Shown one piece after another: positions 44,070 through 52,437 of a stretch of 63,607 bases of DNA. This stretch comes from Planctomycetaceae bacterium (GTDB taxonomy: Bacteria > Planctomycetota > Planctomycetia > Pirellulales > UBA1268): contig JAJTED010000012.1 in NCBI GenBank assembly GCA_021300535.1, forward strand, positions 1-63,607, read 5' to 3'. Each line of letters starts with the position of its first letter. Positions within the stretch are counted from its first letter, which is position 1. The translations under genes and the position numbers were made by a program. The notes beneath the pieces were generated by a model, which saw nothing but the letters and a program-made list of their open reading frames with translations, was not told the origin of the DNA and ran no database searches.

Positions 44070-44945
44070 TCACCGGGGCGCGAGGCCGACGTGCCCGAGC
44101 ACGCGAACCGTCGCGGGCGAGCGATTGAGCACGTAGAAGTGGACGCCGGGCACGCCGGCGGCCATGAGTTCCTCCACCTGGCGAGCCGCGTAGGAAACCC
44201 CCGCCTCGAACTGGGCGGCCTCGTCGTCGCCGGCCGCCTCGAAGGGCCGCGTGAAGGCCTCCGGCAGCCGGGCCTTGCACAGTCCGGCGATCCGCCGGAT
44301 CTGGGCGTAGTTGGTGACCGGCATCACGCCCGGCACGATCGGCGCCGTGATGCCGATCGCGGCGCAGCGGTCGCGAAACCGCAGGAAGTCGCCGTTGTCG
44401 TAGAAGAGCTGCGTGACGACGACATCGCCGCCGGCGTCGCACTTCCGCTTCAGGTTTTCGAGGTCGGCCGCGGGGCTGGCTGCCTCCTGATGCGTCTCGG
44501 GATACCCGGCCACGAGGATGTCGAACTCGGGAAACTCGCCGCGGATCAGGGCCACCAGTTCCGCCGCGTACTGCAGGCCGCCGGCCACGGGCCGGAATGA
44601 CTGCTCGCCCTGCGGCGGGTCGCCGCGCAGCGCGACGATCGCCGCCACGCCCTGGTCGCGGGCCGCGGCCAGATAAGCCCGCAATTCGGCGACGGTGCTG
44701 CCGACGCAGGTGAGGTGGCTGGCCACGGGCACGCCATGCCGGCGGCGGACGCCGGCGACGATGTCGAGCGTCTTGCCGCGGGTCGAGCCGCCGGCGCCGT
44801 AGGTGCAGGTCACGAGCTGCGGCCCGTAGGCCATCAGTTCCTCGACCGTCCGCCACATCGTCGCCTCCGACTCTGCGGTCTTGGGCGGGAAGAGCTCGAA
44901 CGACAGGCCGAAGCGACCGCTCCCGTAGGCTTCCTTGATCGACAC
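44070..44945 (-). CDS. metF: 5,10-methylenetetrahydrofolate reductase
   Basis: The 291-residue enzyme starts at the GTG at 44943-44945 (VSIKEAYGSGRFGLSFELF), supported by AAGGA about 8 bases upstream. Its TIM barrel has FELFPPKTAE (catalytic Glu), VTCTYGAGGSTRGKTLDI, HLTCVGST, IVALRGDPPQGE, DILVAGYPETHQEA, KCDAGGDVVVTQLFYDN and IVPGVMPVTNYAQI, the FAD and folate-binding runs. It reduces methylene- to methyl-tetrahydrofolate for methionine synthesis. It lies after the GlmU-like gene, separated by about 98 bases. Confidence 0.95.
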   Translation of the reverse strand: MSIKEAYGSGRFGLSFELFPPKTAESEATMWRTVEELMAYGPQLVTCTYGAGGSTRGKTLDIVAGVRRRHGVPVASHLTCVGSTVAELRAYLAAARDQGVAAIVALRGDPPQGEQSFRPVAGGLQYAAELVALIRGEFPEFDILVAGYPETHQEAASPAADLENLKRKCDAGGDVVVTQLFYDNGDFLRFRDRCAAIGITAPIVPGVMPVTNYAQIRRIAGLCKARLPEAFTRPFEAAGDDEAAQFEAGVSYAARQVEELMAAGVPGVHFYVLNRSPATVRVLGHVGLAPR

Positions 44946-45043
44946 GTGGTGTTTCCTTCGCGACTGCAGATTCCGAACCACCGGCGGCCGGCATTGTAAG
45001 CCGCTGCCCGCGACCCGGCACGGCGGTCCCGGTGCCGCCCCGA

Positions 45044-46318
45044 TCAGGCGGCACCCGCCGGTGCCGCCAACGCCGCGAGCAGGTCACGGTCCGCCCGCTG
45101 CATCTCCAGGCCCCGGCGGGCCATCATCCGCTCGAGGATCGTGGCCGCCTGCTCGGCCGTGGCGCGACTCCCACCCGGGCCGCCCACGAGCATGTTGTGA
45201 AACGCAGGCACCGATTCCGGCGGATTGCCGCCGACCGTGGCGGCCACGCCGATGCGGGTTCCGCAGGCGAGCGACGTGTTGACGGCCGACTTCACGAAGT
45301 CGCCGACCAGCGCGCCGAGGAACTGCCGGCCCGTGTTGATCGTGACCCGACTGCCGTCGGGCAGCAGGTCGTGCAGCCGCACCGGGCCGTAGGTCACCTT
45401 CAGGTTGCCGGTGATCGTGCCCGCGGCGAGGTTCGTCCAACTGCCGATGTGACTGTGGCCGAGGTAGCCGTCGTGCGGCTTGTTGGAAAAGGGCTCCATG
45501 ACGCTCGCCTCGACCTCACCGCCGACCCGGCACGCGCGGCCGATCGCCGCCCCGGCACGCAGCCATGCGTGCGGGCTGATCCGTGCGTCCGGACCGATCC
45601 AGGCCGGCCCGTCGAGGCACACGAACGGCCCGACATCCGCACCGCGGTCCACGACCACCGGCCCGCGTCGCACGGCGACCCAATCGGCGACGGTCGCGCC
45701 TTCCGCCACGAACAGGCCGGGGCGGATCTCGGCATACCCGCCGCCGTCGATCCGCAGCGCGAGGGAGTCGGCGAGCACAGCCTCGTGCGCGGAGACGACG
45801 TCGTGCATCTGCTCGAGCAGCGTGAGGGCGGCGGCGTGCTCGGGCAGAGCCACGGTGTCGATGCCGTCGATCGCGTCGCCACCCCGCTCGATCACCGCAT
45901 CGAGGACCGCCCGGTCCGCCCCGTGACCGGCCGCCGCGGGATGGAGCAGGGCGGCCGCGACATCCTGGCCCGCACGCACGACGCAGCGACGGCCGGCCTC
46001 GACGATCGACCGCAGGGCGACGAGGTGGCCGCGACTCGGCATCAGCCGCGCGTTGACCAGGAGCGTCGGCGCGCCTTGCGTGGACGCTGGGGGCGCGGGG
46101 GCCGCGTCGACCGCACCGCCCCAGATCGCGATCCGTCCGCCAGTGAGGGCGGCAAGATGGCGGGCGAGGTGCGGCCGGACGATGCGGCGCACGGGCCCCA
46201 GGTGCCCGAGCAGCTCGAAGAGCGTGTGGCTGCCGATGGTGACGTCGCAGGCGGGCCGGGCGGCCACAACCACGCCGAGCCGGGTGACCGTGCGATCCTC
46301 AAAGACAACGACGTTCAT
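45044..46318 (-). CDS. GlmU-like putative sugar nucleotidyltransferase with left-handed beta-helix
   Basis: The 424-residue protein starts at ATG 46316-46318. The N-terminal part (about 1-200) fits the NTP_transf_4-type domain ([33 protein letters not shown]), in which the usual GxGxR nucleotide loop of GlmU is not seen. From about 215 a left-handed beta-helix of hexapeptide turns follows: [58 protein letters not shown], the last similar to the GlmU acetyltransferase region. It probably makes or modifies an activated sugar; the substrate is unknown. It ends left of the tRNA gene, outside the putative island. Confidence 0.75.
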   Translation of the reverse strand: MNVVVFEDRTVTRLGVVVAARPACDVTIGSHTLFELLGHLGPVRRIVRPHLARHLAALTGGRIAIWGGAVDAAPAPPASTQGAPTLLVNARLMPSRGHLVALRSIVEAGRRCVVRAGQDVAAALLHPAAAGHGADRAVLDAVIERGGDAIDGIDTVALPEHAAALTLLEQMHDVVSAHEAVLADSLALRIDGGGYAEIRPGLFVAEGATVADWVAVRRGPVVVDRGADVGPFVCLDGPAWIGPDARISPHAWLRAGAAIGRACRVGGEVEASVMEPFSNKPHDGYLGHSHIGSWTNLAAGTITGNLKVTYGPVRLHDLLPDGSRVTINTGRQFLGALVGDFVKSAVNTSLACGTRIGVAATVGGNPPESVPAFHNMLVGGPGGSRATAEQAATILERMMARRGLEMQRADRDLLAALAAPAGAA

Positions 46319-46362
46319 GGGAGGGGCCCTGTCCGCTGCGAGCGGCTCAACTGTACCGCGTC

Positions 46363-46391
46363 TGGCAAAGCCGTGCGCGGCGGCGTAGGCT
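46363..46391 (+). promoter_or_regulatory. Candidate promoter of tRNA-Leu
   Basis: TGGCAA at 46363-46368 and TAGGCT at 46386-46391 are 17 bases apart, placing a start about 18 bases before the tRNA. Similarity to the consensus is the only evidence. Confidence 0.4.
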
Positions 46392-46415
46392 GGAGTGGCG
46401 GCGACGCCCTCACGA

Positions 46416-46498
46416 GCCGGAGTGGCGGAATGGCAGACGCGGCGGACTCAAAATCCGTTGCCCGCAAGGGCGTGTGGGTTCAAGTCCCACCTCCGGCA
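46416..46498 (+). tRNA. tRNA-Leu (anticodon CAA)
   Basis: The acceptor stem GCCGGAG pairs with CTCCGGC at 46491-46497, discriminator A at 46498. The anticodon stem GCGGA/TCCGT encloses CTCAAAA with anticodon CAA, reading UUG. A long variable arm (TTGCCCGCAAGGGCG) marks a class II tRNA, and the T arm holds GGTTCAAGTCC. The 3' CCA is not encoded (ACC then T). The last 19 bases overlap, on the other strand, the end of the CD39-like gene. Confidence 0.96.
46446..46498 (+). other. Left attachment-site candidate (attL) in tRNA-Leu
   Basis: Runs from the anticodon loop to the discriminator base; identical to 58959-59011 over 53 bases. The tRNA remains complete. Confidence 0.65.
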
Positions 46499-47679
46499 CC
46501 TTGTTCCCGGCTGTAGCGTGACAGCAGATAGCCCCGCGTCCAGGTGAGCATCGTGTCGCCGTTCTGGCGGGACGGCACGGCGCGGACGAGCCTGCGGCCG
46601 GTCCCTTCGAAGAGTCGTGTCAGCAGCACGTGCACGTAGGTGGCGTTGGCCGCCTGGGACTGCACGATCTCACGCTCGGCGATGCCCGGGAAGTTCGCCG
46701 CCGTGCCACAGTGGCCGCGAATCACGTCGCCCAGCCGCTCCGGATCCTCGTTGATATCCCAATACTCGGTCGCGTAGTAGACGCCGTCGATGCCCACGAA
46801 ATCCCCCCGGGCGTGCGCGAGGTCCGGGATGCCCGTCGCGGCGAGCCGATCGCGGACGATCGCTTCGTAGGTGGCTGAACAAGCGCCGAACTCATAACGG
46901 CCGTCCGCCGCAAGGCGATGCACACCAACCCCGTCGAGCACGTCGCCGTGGTCGAAAGCTGCGCGGAAGCCGCTGGGAAAGCAGACGGCCGAGCCTTCCG
47001 GTCCGAGGCGGCAGCGCATTTCCTTGCGGGCGTCGTCCTGGCCCAGGCCGAGAAAACTGCGGCAGGAGATGGCGAACGAGCGGCTGTTGAGTGTGACGCG
47101 GTGCACGTGCGGCACGACGTCGGGATCCTCGTCGGTGGGGAAGGTGAGCTGCAGCGACGAGCCGCCCACCTCGACGATTCCGACGGGCTCGAAGTCCCCG
47201 GTGAAGGCGTTCACGAGCACGTCGTTGAGATTGAGCCAGGTCCAGATGCCCTCCTCCTCGCTGCCGCACGTGGTCCGCACCTCGCCCACTGCGAAGCCCT
47301 GCCGGCGGATGCCGCCGCGGATCGTGTCGTAAAGACGGTCGACCGCGGCACGGCCATGCATCCCCTCGGCGTACCGCATGCCCGCCGTGGCCAGCAGGTT
47401 CACCTCGACCGCGGCCGGCTCGACCTCCAGCGCGGCGATGAAGCCGCGGGCATGCTCGAGCAGCGGATCGATGATCTCGGGCACGACGGTGGCTTGCGCC
47501 GCGGGATCGTCCGGGCGGACGAAGTTGTTGATCCCGTCTTCCTTCGCCGCCGACGCCATTGTGGAAAACTCCTGCTCGAGGAGTTTCTCCACATGGGCGA
47601 ACGGCCCCGGTGTGACGCGGTAGAGGAAGAGCCGGGTGCCGCTGCTACCGGCATCGATGACCGCGGTGTGGAGTGTCAT
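46480..47679 (-). CDS. GDA1/CD39-like nucleoside phosphatase (apyrase family)
   Basis: The 399-residue protein starts at an ATG overlapping the stop of the CadD-like gene. Four apyrase conserved regions are visible: DAGSSGTR (9-16), ATAGMR (97-102), [13 protein letters not shown] (140-152, with the catalytic-type Glu) and [10 protein letters not shown] (169-178). This actin-like fold splits nucleoside tri- or diphosphates. Unlike eukaryotic ecto-apyrases it has no signal peptide or membrane anchor, so it is predicted cytoplasmic. Family members are scarce in bacteria compared with Ppx/GppA, to which it is distantly related. Its last residues ([10 protein letters not shown]) and stop are written by the antisense of the tRNA-Leu 3' end. 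Confidence 0.8.
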   Translation of the reverse strand: MTLHTAVIDAGSSGTRLFLYRVTPGPFAHVEKLLEQEFSTMASAAKEDGINNFVRPDDPAAQATVVPEIIDPLLEHARGFIAALEVEPAAVEVNLLATAGMRYAEGMHGRAAVDRLYDTIRGGIRRQGFAVGEVRTTCGSEEEGIWTWLNLNDVLVNAFTGDFEPVGIVEVGGSSLQLTFPTDEDPDVVPHVHRVTLNSRSFAISCRSFLGLGQDDARKEMRCRLGPEGSAVCFPSGFRAAFDHGDVLDGVGVHRLAADGRYEFGACSATYEAIVRDRLAATGIPDLAHARGDFVGIDGVYYATEYWDINEDPERLGDVIRGHCGTAANFPGIAEREIVQSQAANATYVHVLLTRLFEGTGRRLVRAVPSRQNGDTMLTWTRGYLLSRYSREQGAGGGT

Positions 47680-48284
47680 GGCCGCACCGGCATCACGAGG
47701 CCACGGGCTCCGGCGAGAATGCACAGGCCGAGCACGATCAACACCCAGGGTAGGAGCCTCCCCGCCAGCCGCCGCATCGTGGCCGCGACCAAGCGATGGT
47801 TCACGAGGAGGTTGCCCCCGATGCACCACAGCCCGGTCATGACGGCGAAAATGACCGCGAACACCGGAATCACTTGGAACCGTTCACTAAAGACTGGCAC
47901 GTAGACGCCGAGATTGTCGCCGCCGTTCGCGGCCGTGACGCCCGCGACCGAGCAGGCCTGTGCGACGAGCGATCCGGCCGCCGCCGGTATGCCCTCCTCG
48001 TCGGCGGTCACGCCGGGCGGCGCTCGCCACGCCGACCAGAGCCGATGCAGGCCGAGCCCGAGCGGCGCGAATCCCAGGAGCGCCACCCACTCCGGCGGCA
48101 CCGCCATGGCGCATGCCGCGGCCGCGATGCTCACCGTCACGATCAAGCTGATGCCGAGAAACTTCCCGGCCACCACGGCCCGGCGATCGAGCCGCGAATC
48201 GGCGAAAAACGCCATCGTCAGGAAAATGTCGTCGATGTTCGTCGACGCAAAAAGCATGATCCCGACGACGATCGTCTCGAGCAT
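47676..48284 (-). CDS. CadD-like cadmium-resistance family transporter
   Basis: The 202-residue membrane protein is read from ATG 48282-48284. It begins LETIVVGIMLFASTNIDDIF, the first helix of CadD proteins with its acidic pair, then LGISLIVTVSIAAAACAMAV, ALLGFAPLGLGLHRLW, a charged loop, SVAGVTAANGGDNLGVYVPVF (the second, internally repeated half) and VFAVIFAVMTGLWC. CadD is of the LysE superfamily and exports cadmium or related cations; other members may move other solutes. The four-base overlap with the nucleotidase gene indicates one transcript and perhaps one task (inference). Confidence 0.75.
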   Translation of the reverse strand: MLETIVVGIMLFASTNIDDIFLTMAFFADSRLDRRAVVAGKFLGISLIVTVSIAAAACAMAVPPEWVALLGFAPLGLGLHRLWSAWRAPPGVTADEEGIPAAAGSLVAQACSVAGVTAANGGDNLGVYVPVFSERFQVIPVFAVIFAVMTGLWCIGGNLLVNHRLVAATMRRLAGRLLPWVLIVLGLCILAGARGLVMPVRP

Positions 48285-48529
48285 GGCGGGATGAATCCGG
48301 GCGCCGTTCAAGTGGGGACAAGACGACCGGAAGCCTAGCTGGCCGGGAGGCCTCTCACCATCGCGCCTGCAGGTGAGGCAGTCTGGGTGAGAATCTGGGA
48401 GGACTGCGCCGCGGAGGTGGGGCCGGGCCATCGCTTCGCGCCGCACATGGCTTGCCACAGCCCTTTCCGGACAGATATAGCCCCGTGGTTTTCCTCGTCA
48501 CTTTCGCCTTCCGATCGCGGTACCCGCCC
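48285..48529. other. Divergent gap between the CadD-like and lipoprotein genes
   Basis: The 245 bases likely carry both promoters. No gene, repeat copy or clear operator was seen. Confidence 0.4.
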
Positions 48530-49894
48530 ATGATCCGTATGCCCGCCACGAGTGGAATGCGCCGACCGCATTTCCTCGGAATCCTCACGGTGGTGGCCGT
48601 CTGCATGGCCGCGGCGGGCTGCATGGGCTCGTGGGCGATGCGGGGCACGCGGCTGGGATACAACAAAAGCGTCAGCTACACGGCCTCGCAGGAGATGCTC
48701 CTGAACATCGTGCGGATGCGGTACGGCGAGACACCCACCTTCCTCGACATGCCGAGTGTGGTCAGCCAGACCGAAGCCAGCATGGTCGGTGCCGGAGCGC
48801 AAAAATCGGCGTTCCAGGGCGCCTTGGATGGCGCATTCAATCTCCGCGACAGGCCGACGATCACCTACGCGCCCCGCACCGGCGAAGACATGGGAGCGTC
48901 GATGATCAAGCCCCTGAAGGCCGAGGCAATCCTCGACGTGTCCCCTGGCGACGATACCCGCATATTCCTGCTGGCGTTCGTGGACAGCATCAATGGCGTC
49001 CGCAACTCCCCCCAGGCCACCTCGCCGGCGAGCCGCACCCTCGAGGACAACGAAGAGTATCGCGACGGGGTCGATCTGTTCATCGGCCTGCAGAATCGCG
49101 GCGCGGTGAGAATGCGGGTGGCAGAGCTCGACGAGAAGCCGCAGGGTTCGCCGCTGTCCGCCAAGCATCTGATCGCCACCGACATGCTCGCCGCGGCCGA
49201 GAACGACTTTGTCTTCCAGATGACCGGCGACCAGGCCGTGCTGCTCAAGAGGTCGCGGTTCCTCGCCATGACGGTCGTTCCCGACGCCGTCGATGCGGCC
49301 GACGTGCACGAACTGGCAAGAATCTTCCGGCTGCAGCCGGGGCGAACGGCGTACCGTGTGAAGTCGCAGGAGGACGACGAGGTCGATCTCAACGCGGAGT
49401 CTGCAGCGGGCGATCCTCCGCTGCTCGTGGAGGACGTCGCGACGCCGCTGGCCATGGCCGGTGGGGGAGCGGCTGAACTGCTGCCGTCACCTGAAAATCC
49501 GGTTGTGCAGTCTGTCCCGGAGACGAGCCCCGGCTCGATGGAGCCACGAGACATTCTGTCGATCAACGTGCGTTCCGGCTACCAGGTGCTGGCATTCCTG
49601 TCGAAGGGCGTGGACGTGCCGGAACCGCACGTCCGCCGCGGCGTGGCTCCCATGTTTAAGGCACTCGACGGCCGGCCGTTCAACGGCCACCGCCTCACCA
49701 GAGGCCTGTTCCACGTCTGCGTTCAGAAGCACCGGCCGCTCCGGTGTGACACGGCGGTCTATTACCGCGGCTACTGGTTCTACATCCCGGACGACGACGT
49801 GCAGTCGCGGACGACGCTCAACTACGTGAAGCTCGTCATCGACATTCGTTCCGAGTCTGGTGACACTCCGGTGCTCACGCTGCCCGTCAACTGA
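48530..49894 (+). CDS. Large lipoprotein, first of a tandem paralogous pair
   Basis: The protein has about 454 residues from ATG 48530; ATGs at 48539 and 48557 are possible. The signal peptide (FLGILTVVAVCMAAAGC) ends in a lipobox AAGC followed by MGSWAMRGTRLGYN. Conserved with the next gene are YTASQEMLLNIVRMRYGE, TPTFLDMPSVVSQTEAS, FVDSINGVRNSP, LARIFRLQPGRTAYRVKSQE, LSINVRSGYQVLAFLSKGVDVP and YYRGYWFYIPDDDVQSRTTL. It has an extra acidic insertion around residues 320-350. No known enzyme motif appears; a surface or periplasmic binding or scaffold role is likely. Product unknown. Confidence 0.75.
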   Translation: MIRMPATSGMRRPHFLGILTVVAVCMAAAGCMGSWAMRGTRLGYNKSVSYTASQEMLLNIVRMRYGETPTFLDMPSVVSQTEASMVGAGAQKSAFQGALDGAFNLRDRPTITYAPRTGEDMGASMIKPLKAEAILDVSPGDDTRIFLLAFVDSINGVRNSPQATSPASRTLEDNEEYRDGVDLFIGLQNRGAVRMRVAELDEKPQGSPLSAKHLIATDMLAAAENDFVFQMTGDQAVLLKRSRFLAMTVVPDAVDAADVHELARIFRLQPGRTAYRVKSQEDDEVDLNAESAAGDPPLLVEDVATPLAMAGGGAAELLPSPENPVVQSVPETSPGSMEPRDILSINVRSGYQVLAFLSKGVDVPEPHVRRGVAPMFKALDGRPFNGHRLTRGLFHVCVQKHRPLRCDTAVYYRGYWFYIPDDDVQSRTTLNYVKLVIDIRSESGDTPVLTLPVN

Positions 49895-49899
49895 AGCCC

Positions 49900-51174
49900 G
49901 TGACGAAAACACCTCGAGACAAGCGCGTCGGCCAACCGCGATGCTTCGGGCTCGTCGTGGGCGTGATCGCATGCTCCACCGTGGCGACGGGGTGTCTGGG
50001 CTCGTGGGCGATCCGGGGCACACGGCTGCAGTACAACCAGAGTTTCAGCCACACCGCCTCCCAGGAGATGCTGCTCAACATCGTGCGGATGCGGTATGGC
50101 GAGATCCCCGGCTTCCTCGATCTTCCGACGGTTACCACGCTGACGGAGGCGAGCACCAGCGGCGCCGGGGCACAGCCCTCCGACACACCGCTCCAGGGCG
50201 TCTTCGGCGGAAAGTTCACGCTCAAAGACGAGCCGACGCTCAGTTACCAACCACGCTCTGGCGACAACCTCGCCAAGTCACTGATAAAGGCCTTCGAGGC
50301 GGAGTTGCTCCTCGACATCGCTCCGGGCAACGATACCCGCACGTTTTTGAGAGCGTTCGTGGATAGCATCAACGGCGTTCGCAACTCGCCCACCGCGACG
50401 TCCCCGGGAAGTTGCATCATCGAGCCCAACGACGAGTATCGCTACGCGATCGAACTGATCGACGGGCTGCAGTCCCGCGGCGCGTTGAAGGCGCGGGTTG
50501 CCAAGCGCGACGTGGAGGCTCACGGCAGGGTGCCCGCGAAAGACCTGCCGGGAGGGGGCAAGGTGCCCGGGGTAGGCATGGTCGCCGCCGCCAAGAAGGG
50601 ATACTTCTACGAGGTGTCTGGGGAGGAGGTGGCGCTTCTGAAGGAGTCCCGGTTGATGGCCCTCACGATTCCGCCCGAGCATCTGGGCGAGGCCGATTTC
50701 CAGGAGCTTGTGCGGATCTTTCGACTCGAGCCGGGCCGCAGCGTCTACGCGGTCAAGTCTCAGGAGAACGACGAGATCGATTACCTCGCCGAATCGGCCG
50801 GGGCCACGCCGCTCGGCGAGCCCACCGACACCATCACGCTCAACGTGCGGTCTGGCTACCAGGTGTTGGCCTTCCTTTCGAAGGGGGTGGATGTGCCGGA
50901 ATCGCACCTCCGCCGCGGCACTGTCGGCATATTCAAGGCGCCCGACGGCCGACCGTTCGATGCGAGGCAGATCACCCAGGGGCTGTTCAAGGTCTGTGTG
51001 CAGAAGCATCGACCGCTGCGGAGCGAACTGGCGGTGTACTACCGCGGCCACTGGTTCTACATCGCCGAGGATGACGTGCAGTCACGATCGACGCTCAACC
51101 TCGTCAAGTTCGCGATCGACCTCCAATCGCAGTCGGGCAACGCCGGGCCGGTGCTCACGCTCCCGCTCAACTGA
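49900..51174 (+). CDS. Large lipoprotein, second of the tandem pair
   Basis: The 424-residue protein starts at a GTG 5 bases after the previous stop. Its lipobox is ATGC (GVIACSTVATGC) and is followed by LGSWAIRGTRLQYNQSF, near-identical to the first copy. The pair align end to end (YTASQEMLLNIVRMRYGE versus HTASQEMLLNIVRMRYGE; SGYQVLAFLSKGVDVPE in both), while the middle (about residues 210-320) has diverged. It is a recent-looking tandem duplication whose members must be exported together. Function unknown. Confidence 0.8.
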   Translation: MTKTPRDKRVGQPRCFGLVVGVIACSTVATGCLGSWAIRGTRLQYNQSFSHTASQEMLLNIVRMRYGEIPGFLDLPTVTTLTEASTSGAGAQPSDTPLQGVFGGKFTLKDEPTLSYQPRSGDNLAKSLIKAFEAELLLDIAPGNDTRTFLRAFVDSINGVRNSPTATSPGSCIIEPNDEYRYAIELIDGLQSRGALKARVAKRDVEAHGRVPAKDLPGGGKVPGVGMVAAAKKGYFYEVSGEEVALLKESRLMALTIPPEHLGEADFQELVRIFRLEPGRSVYAVKSQENDEIDYLAESAGATPLGEPTDTITLNVRSGYQVLAFLSKGVDVPESHLRRGTVGIFKAPDGRPFDARQITQGLFKVCVQKHRPLRSELAVYYRGHWFYIAEDDVQSRSTLNLVKFAIDLQSQSGNAGPVLTLPLN

Positions 51175-51234
51175 CCGGCAGCCGGGCGGTTTGCGGCCCG
51201 ATCCCTGAGGGAATAGGCTTCCGCCGTAGGTGCC

Positions 51235-52434
51235 ATGAAATCTACGACCGCCATCACGATCGCAGCCGACACCGCCTTCGTCGATCGGCTCACGACCGTG
51301 CGCCGCGACATCCACCGCCATCCCGAGACCGCCTTCGAGGAGGTCCGCACGAGCGACCTGGTCGCCGCCTTCTTGACGAACCTTGGCATCGAGGTTCACC
51401 GCGGCCTCGGCAAGACCGGGGTCATCGGGACGCTGCGGGGCAAGCGACAGGGGCCCCGCCGCATCGGCCTGCGGGCCGACATGGACGCGCTCTTCATCAA
51501 GGAGGCCACGGGCCTCCCCCACGCCTCGAGTGTCGAGGGCACGATGCATGCCTGCGGGCACGACGGGCACACCACGATGCTGCTCGGGGCGGCTGAGAAA
51601 CTGGCCGCAGATCCGGACTTCACGGGAACCGTGCACTTCATCTTCCAGCCGGCCGAGGAGGGCCTCGGCGGCGGCCGCGTCATGATCGAGGAAGGGCTGT
51701 TTGCACAGTTTTCCTGCGATGCCATCTACGGTGTTCACAACGGGCCGAAGCTGCCACTGGGTAAGGTCGTGACCCGGCCCGGCCCGCTCGCCGCCGCGGG
51801 CGACACCTGGGAAGCCGTCTTCGAGGGCACCGGCGGCCACGGCTCCATGCCGCAGGCCGGCACCGACCCCACGGTGGCGGCAGCGCATTTCATCGTCGGA
51901 CTTTCCTCGATCATCTCCCGCAACGTGGCGGCCAGCGACACCGCGGTGCTCAGCGTCGGCCACATCCAGGCGGGCGACTACCACAGTCCGAATATCATTC
52001 CCGCCAAGGTGGTCGTCCGCGGCACGGCCCGCAGCTACACGCCGCAGGTCCGCGATACGCTCGAGCGCCGGCTCGGCGAACTCGCCGCCGGATGCGCGGC
52101 TGCGAGCGGAGGCACGGCCCGGCTGACTTACACCCGCCGGTATCCGCCCCTGGTCAACGCCCCGGAGCAGACGGCCCTCGCGGTGAAGGCCGCCGCAGCC
52201 GCTGTGGGCCCGGAAAACGTCCAGGGCGACTGCGAGCCGCTCGCCTTCAGCGAGGACTTCTCGTTCATGCTCGAGAAGGTGCCGGGAGCCTACGTGGTGA
52301 TCGGCAACGGCGACGCCCCGGATGCCCACTTCGTGCACACCCCGGAATACGACTTCAACGACGCGCTGATCCCGTTCGGCGTGGCGTATTGGATGAACGT
52401 CGTGGCCGCGGAACTGGGCGGCGCTGAGGCCTGA
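51235..52434 (+). CDS. M20-family amidohydrolase (N-acyl-amino-acid or hippurate hydrolase type)
   Basis: The 399-residue cytoplasmic enzyme shows the M20D layout: RRDIHRHPETAFEE, RIGLRADMDAL, MHACGHDGHTTMLLG with C107 and H109 as metal ligands, FIFQPAEEGLGGG (the catalytic Glu pair), a lid domain inserted about 190-305 (GGHGSMPQAGTDPTVAA), and LAFSEDFSFML with a C-terminal metal His in FVHTPEYDFND. It removes acyl groups from amino acids using a dinuclear metal centre. Exact substrate unknown. Convergent with the TAXI gene, stops 4 bases apart. Confidence 0.9.
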   Translation: MKSTTAITIAADTAFVDRLTTVRRDIHRHPETAFEEVRTSDLVAAFLTNLGIEVHRGLGKTGVIGTLRGKRQGPRRIGLRADMDALFIKEATGLPHASSVEGTMHACGHDGHTTMLLGAAEKLAADPDFTGTVHFIFQPAEEGLGGGRVMIEEGLFAQFSCDAIYGVHNGPKLPLGKVVTRPGPLAAAGDTWEAVFEGTGGHGSMPQAGTDPTVAAAHFIVGLSSIISRNVAASDTAVLSVGHIQAGDYHSPNIIPAKVVVRGTARSYTPQVRDTLERRLGELAAGCAAASGGTARLTYTRRYPPLVNAPEQTALAVKAAAAAVGPENVQGDCEPLAFSEDFSFMLEKVPGAYVVIGNGDAPDAHFVHTPEYDFNDALIPFGVAYWMNVVAAELGGAEA

Positions 52435-52437
52435 CGC

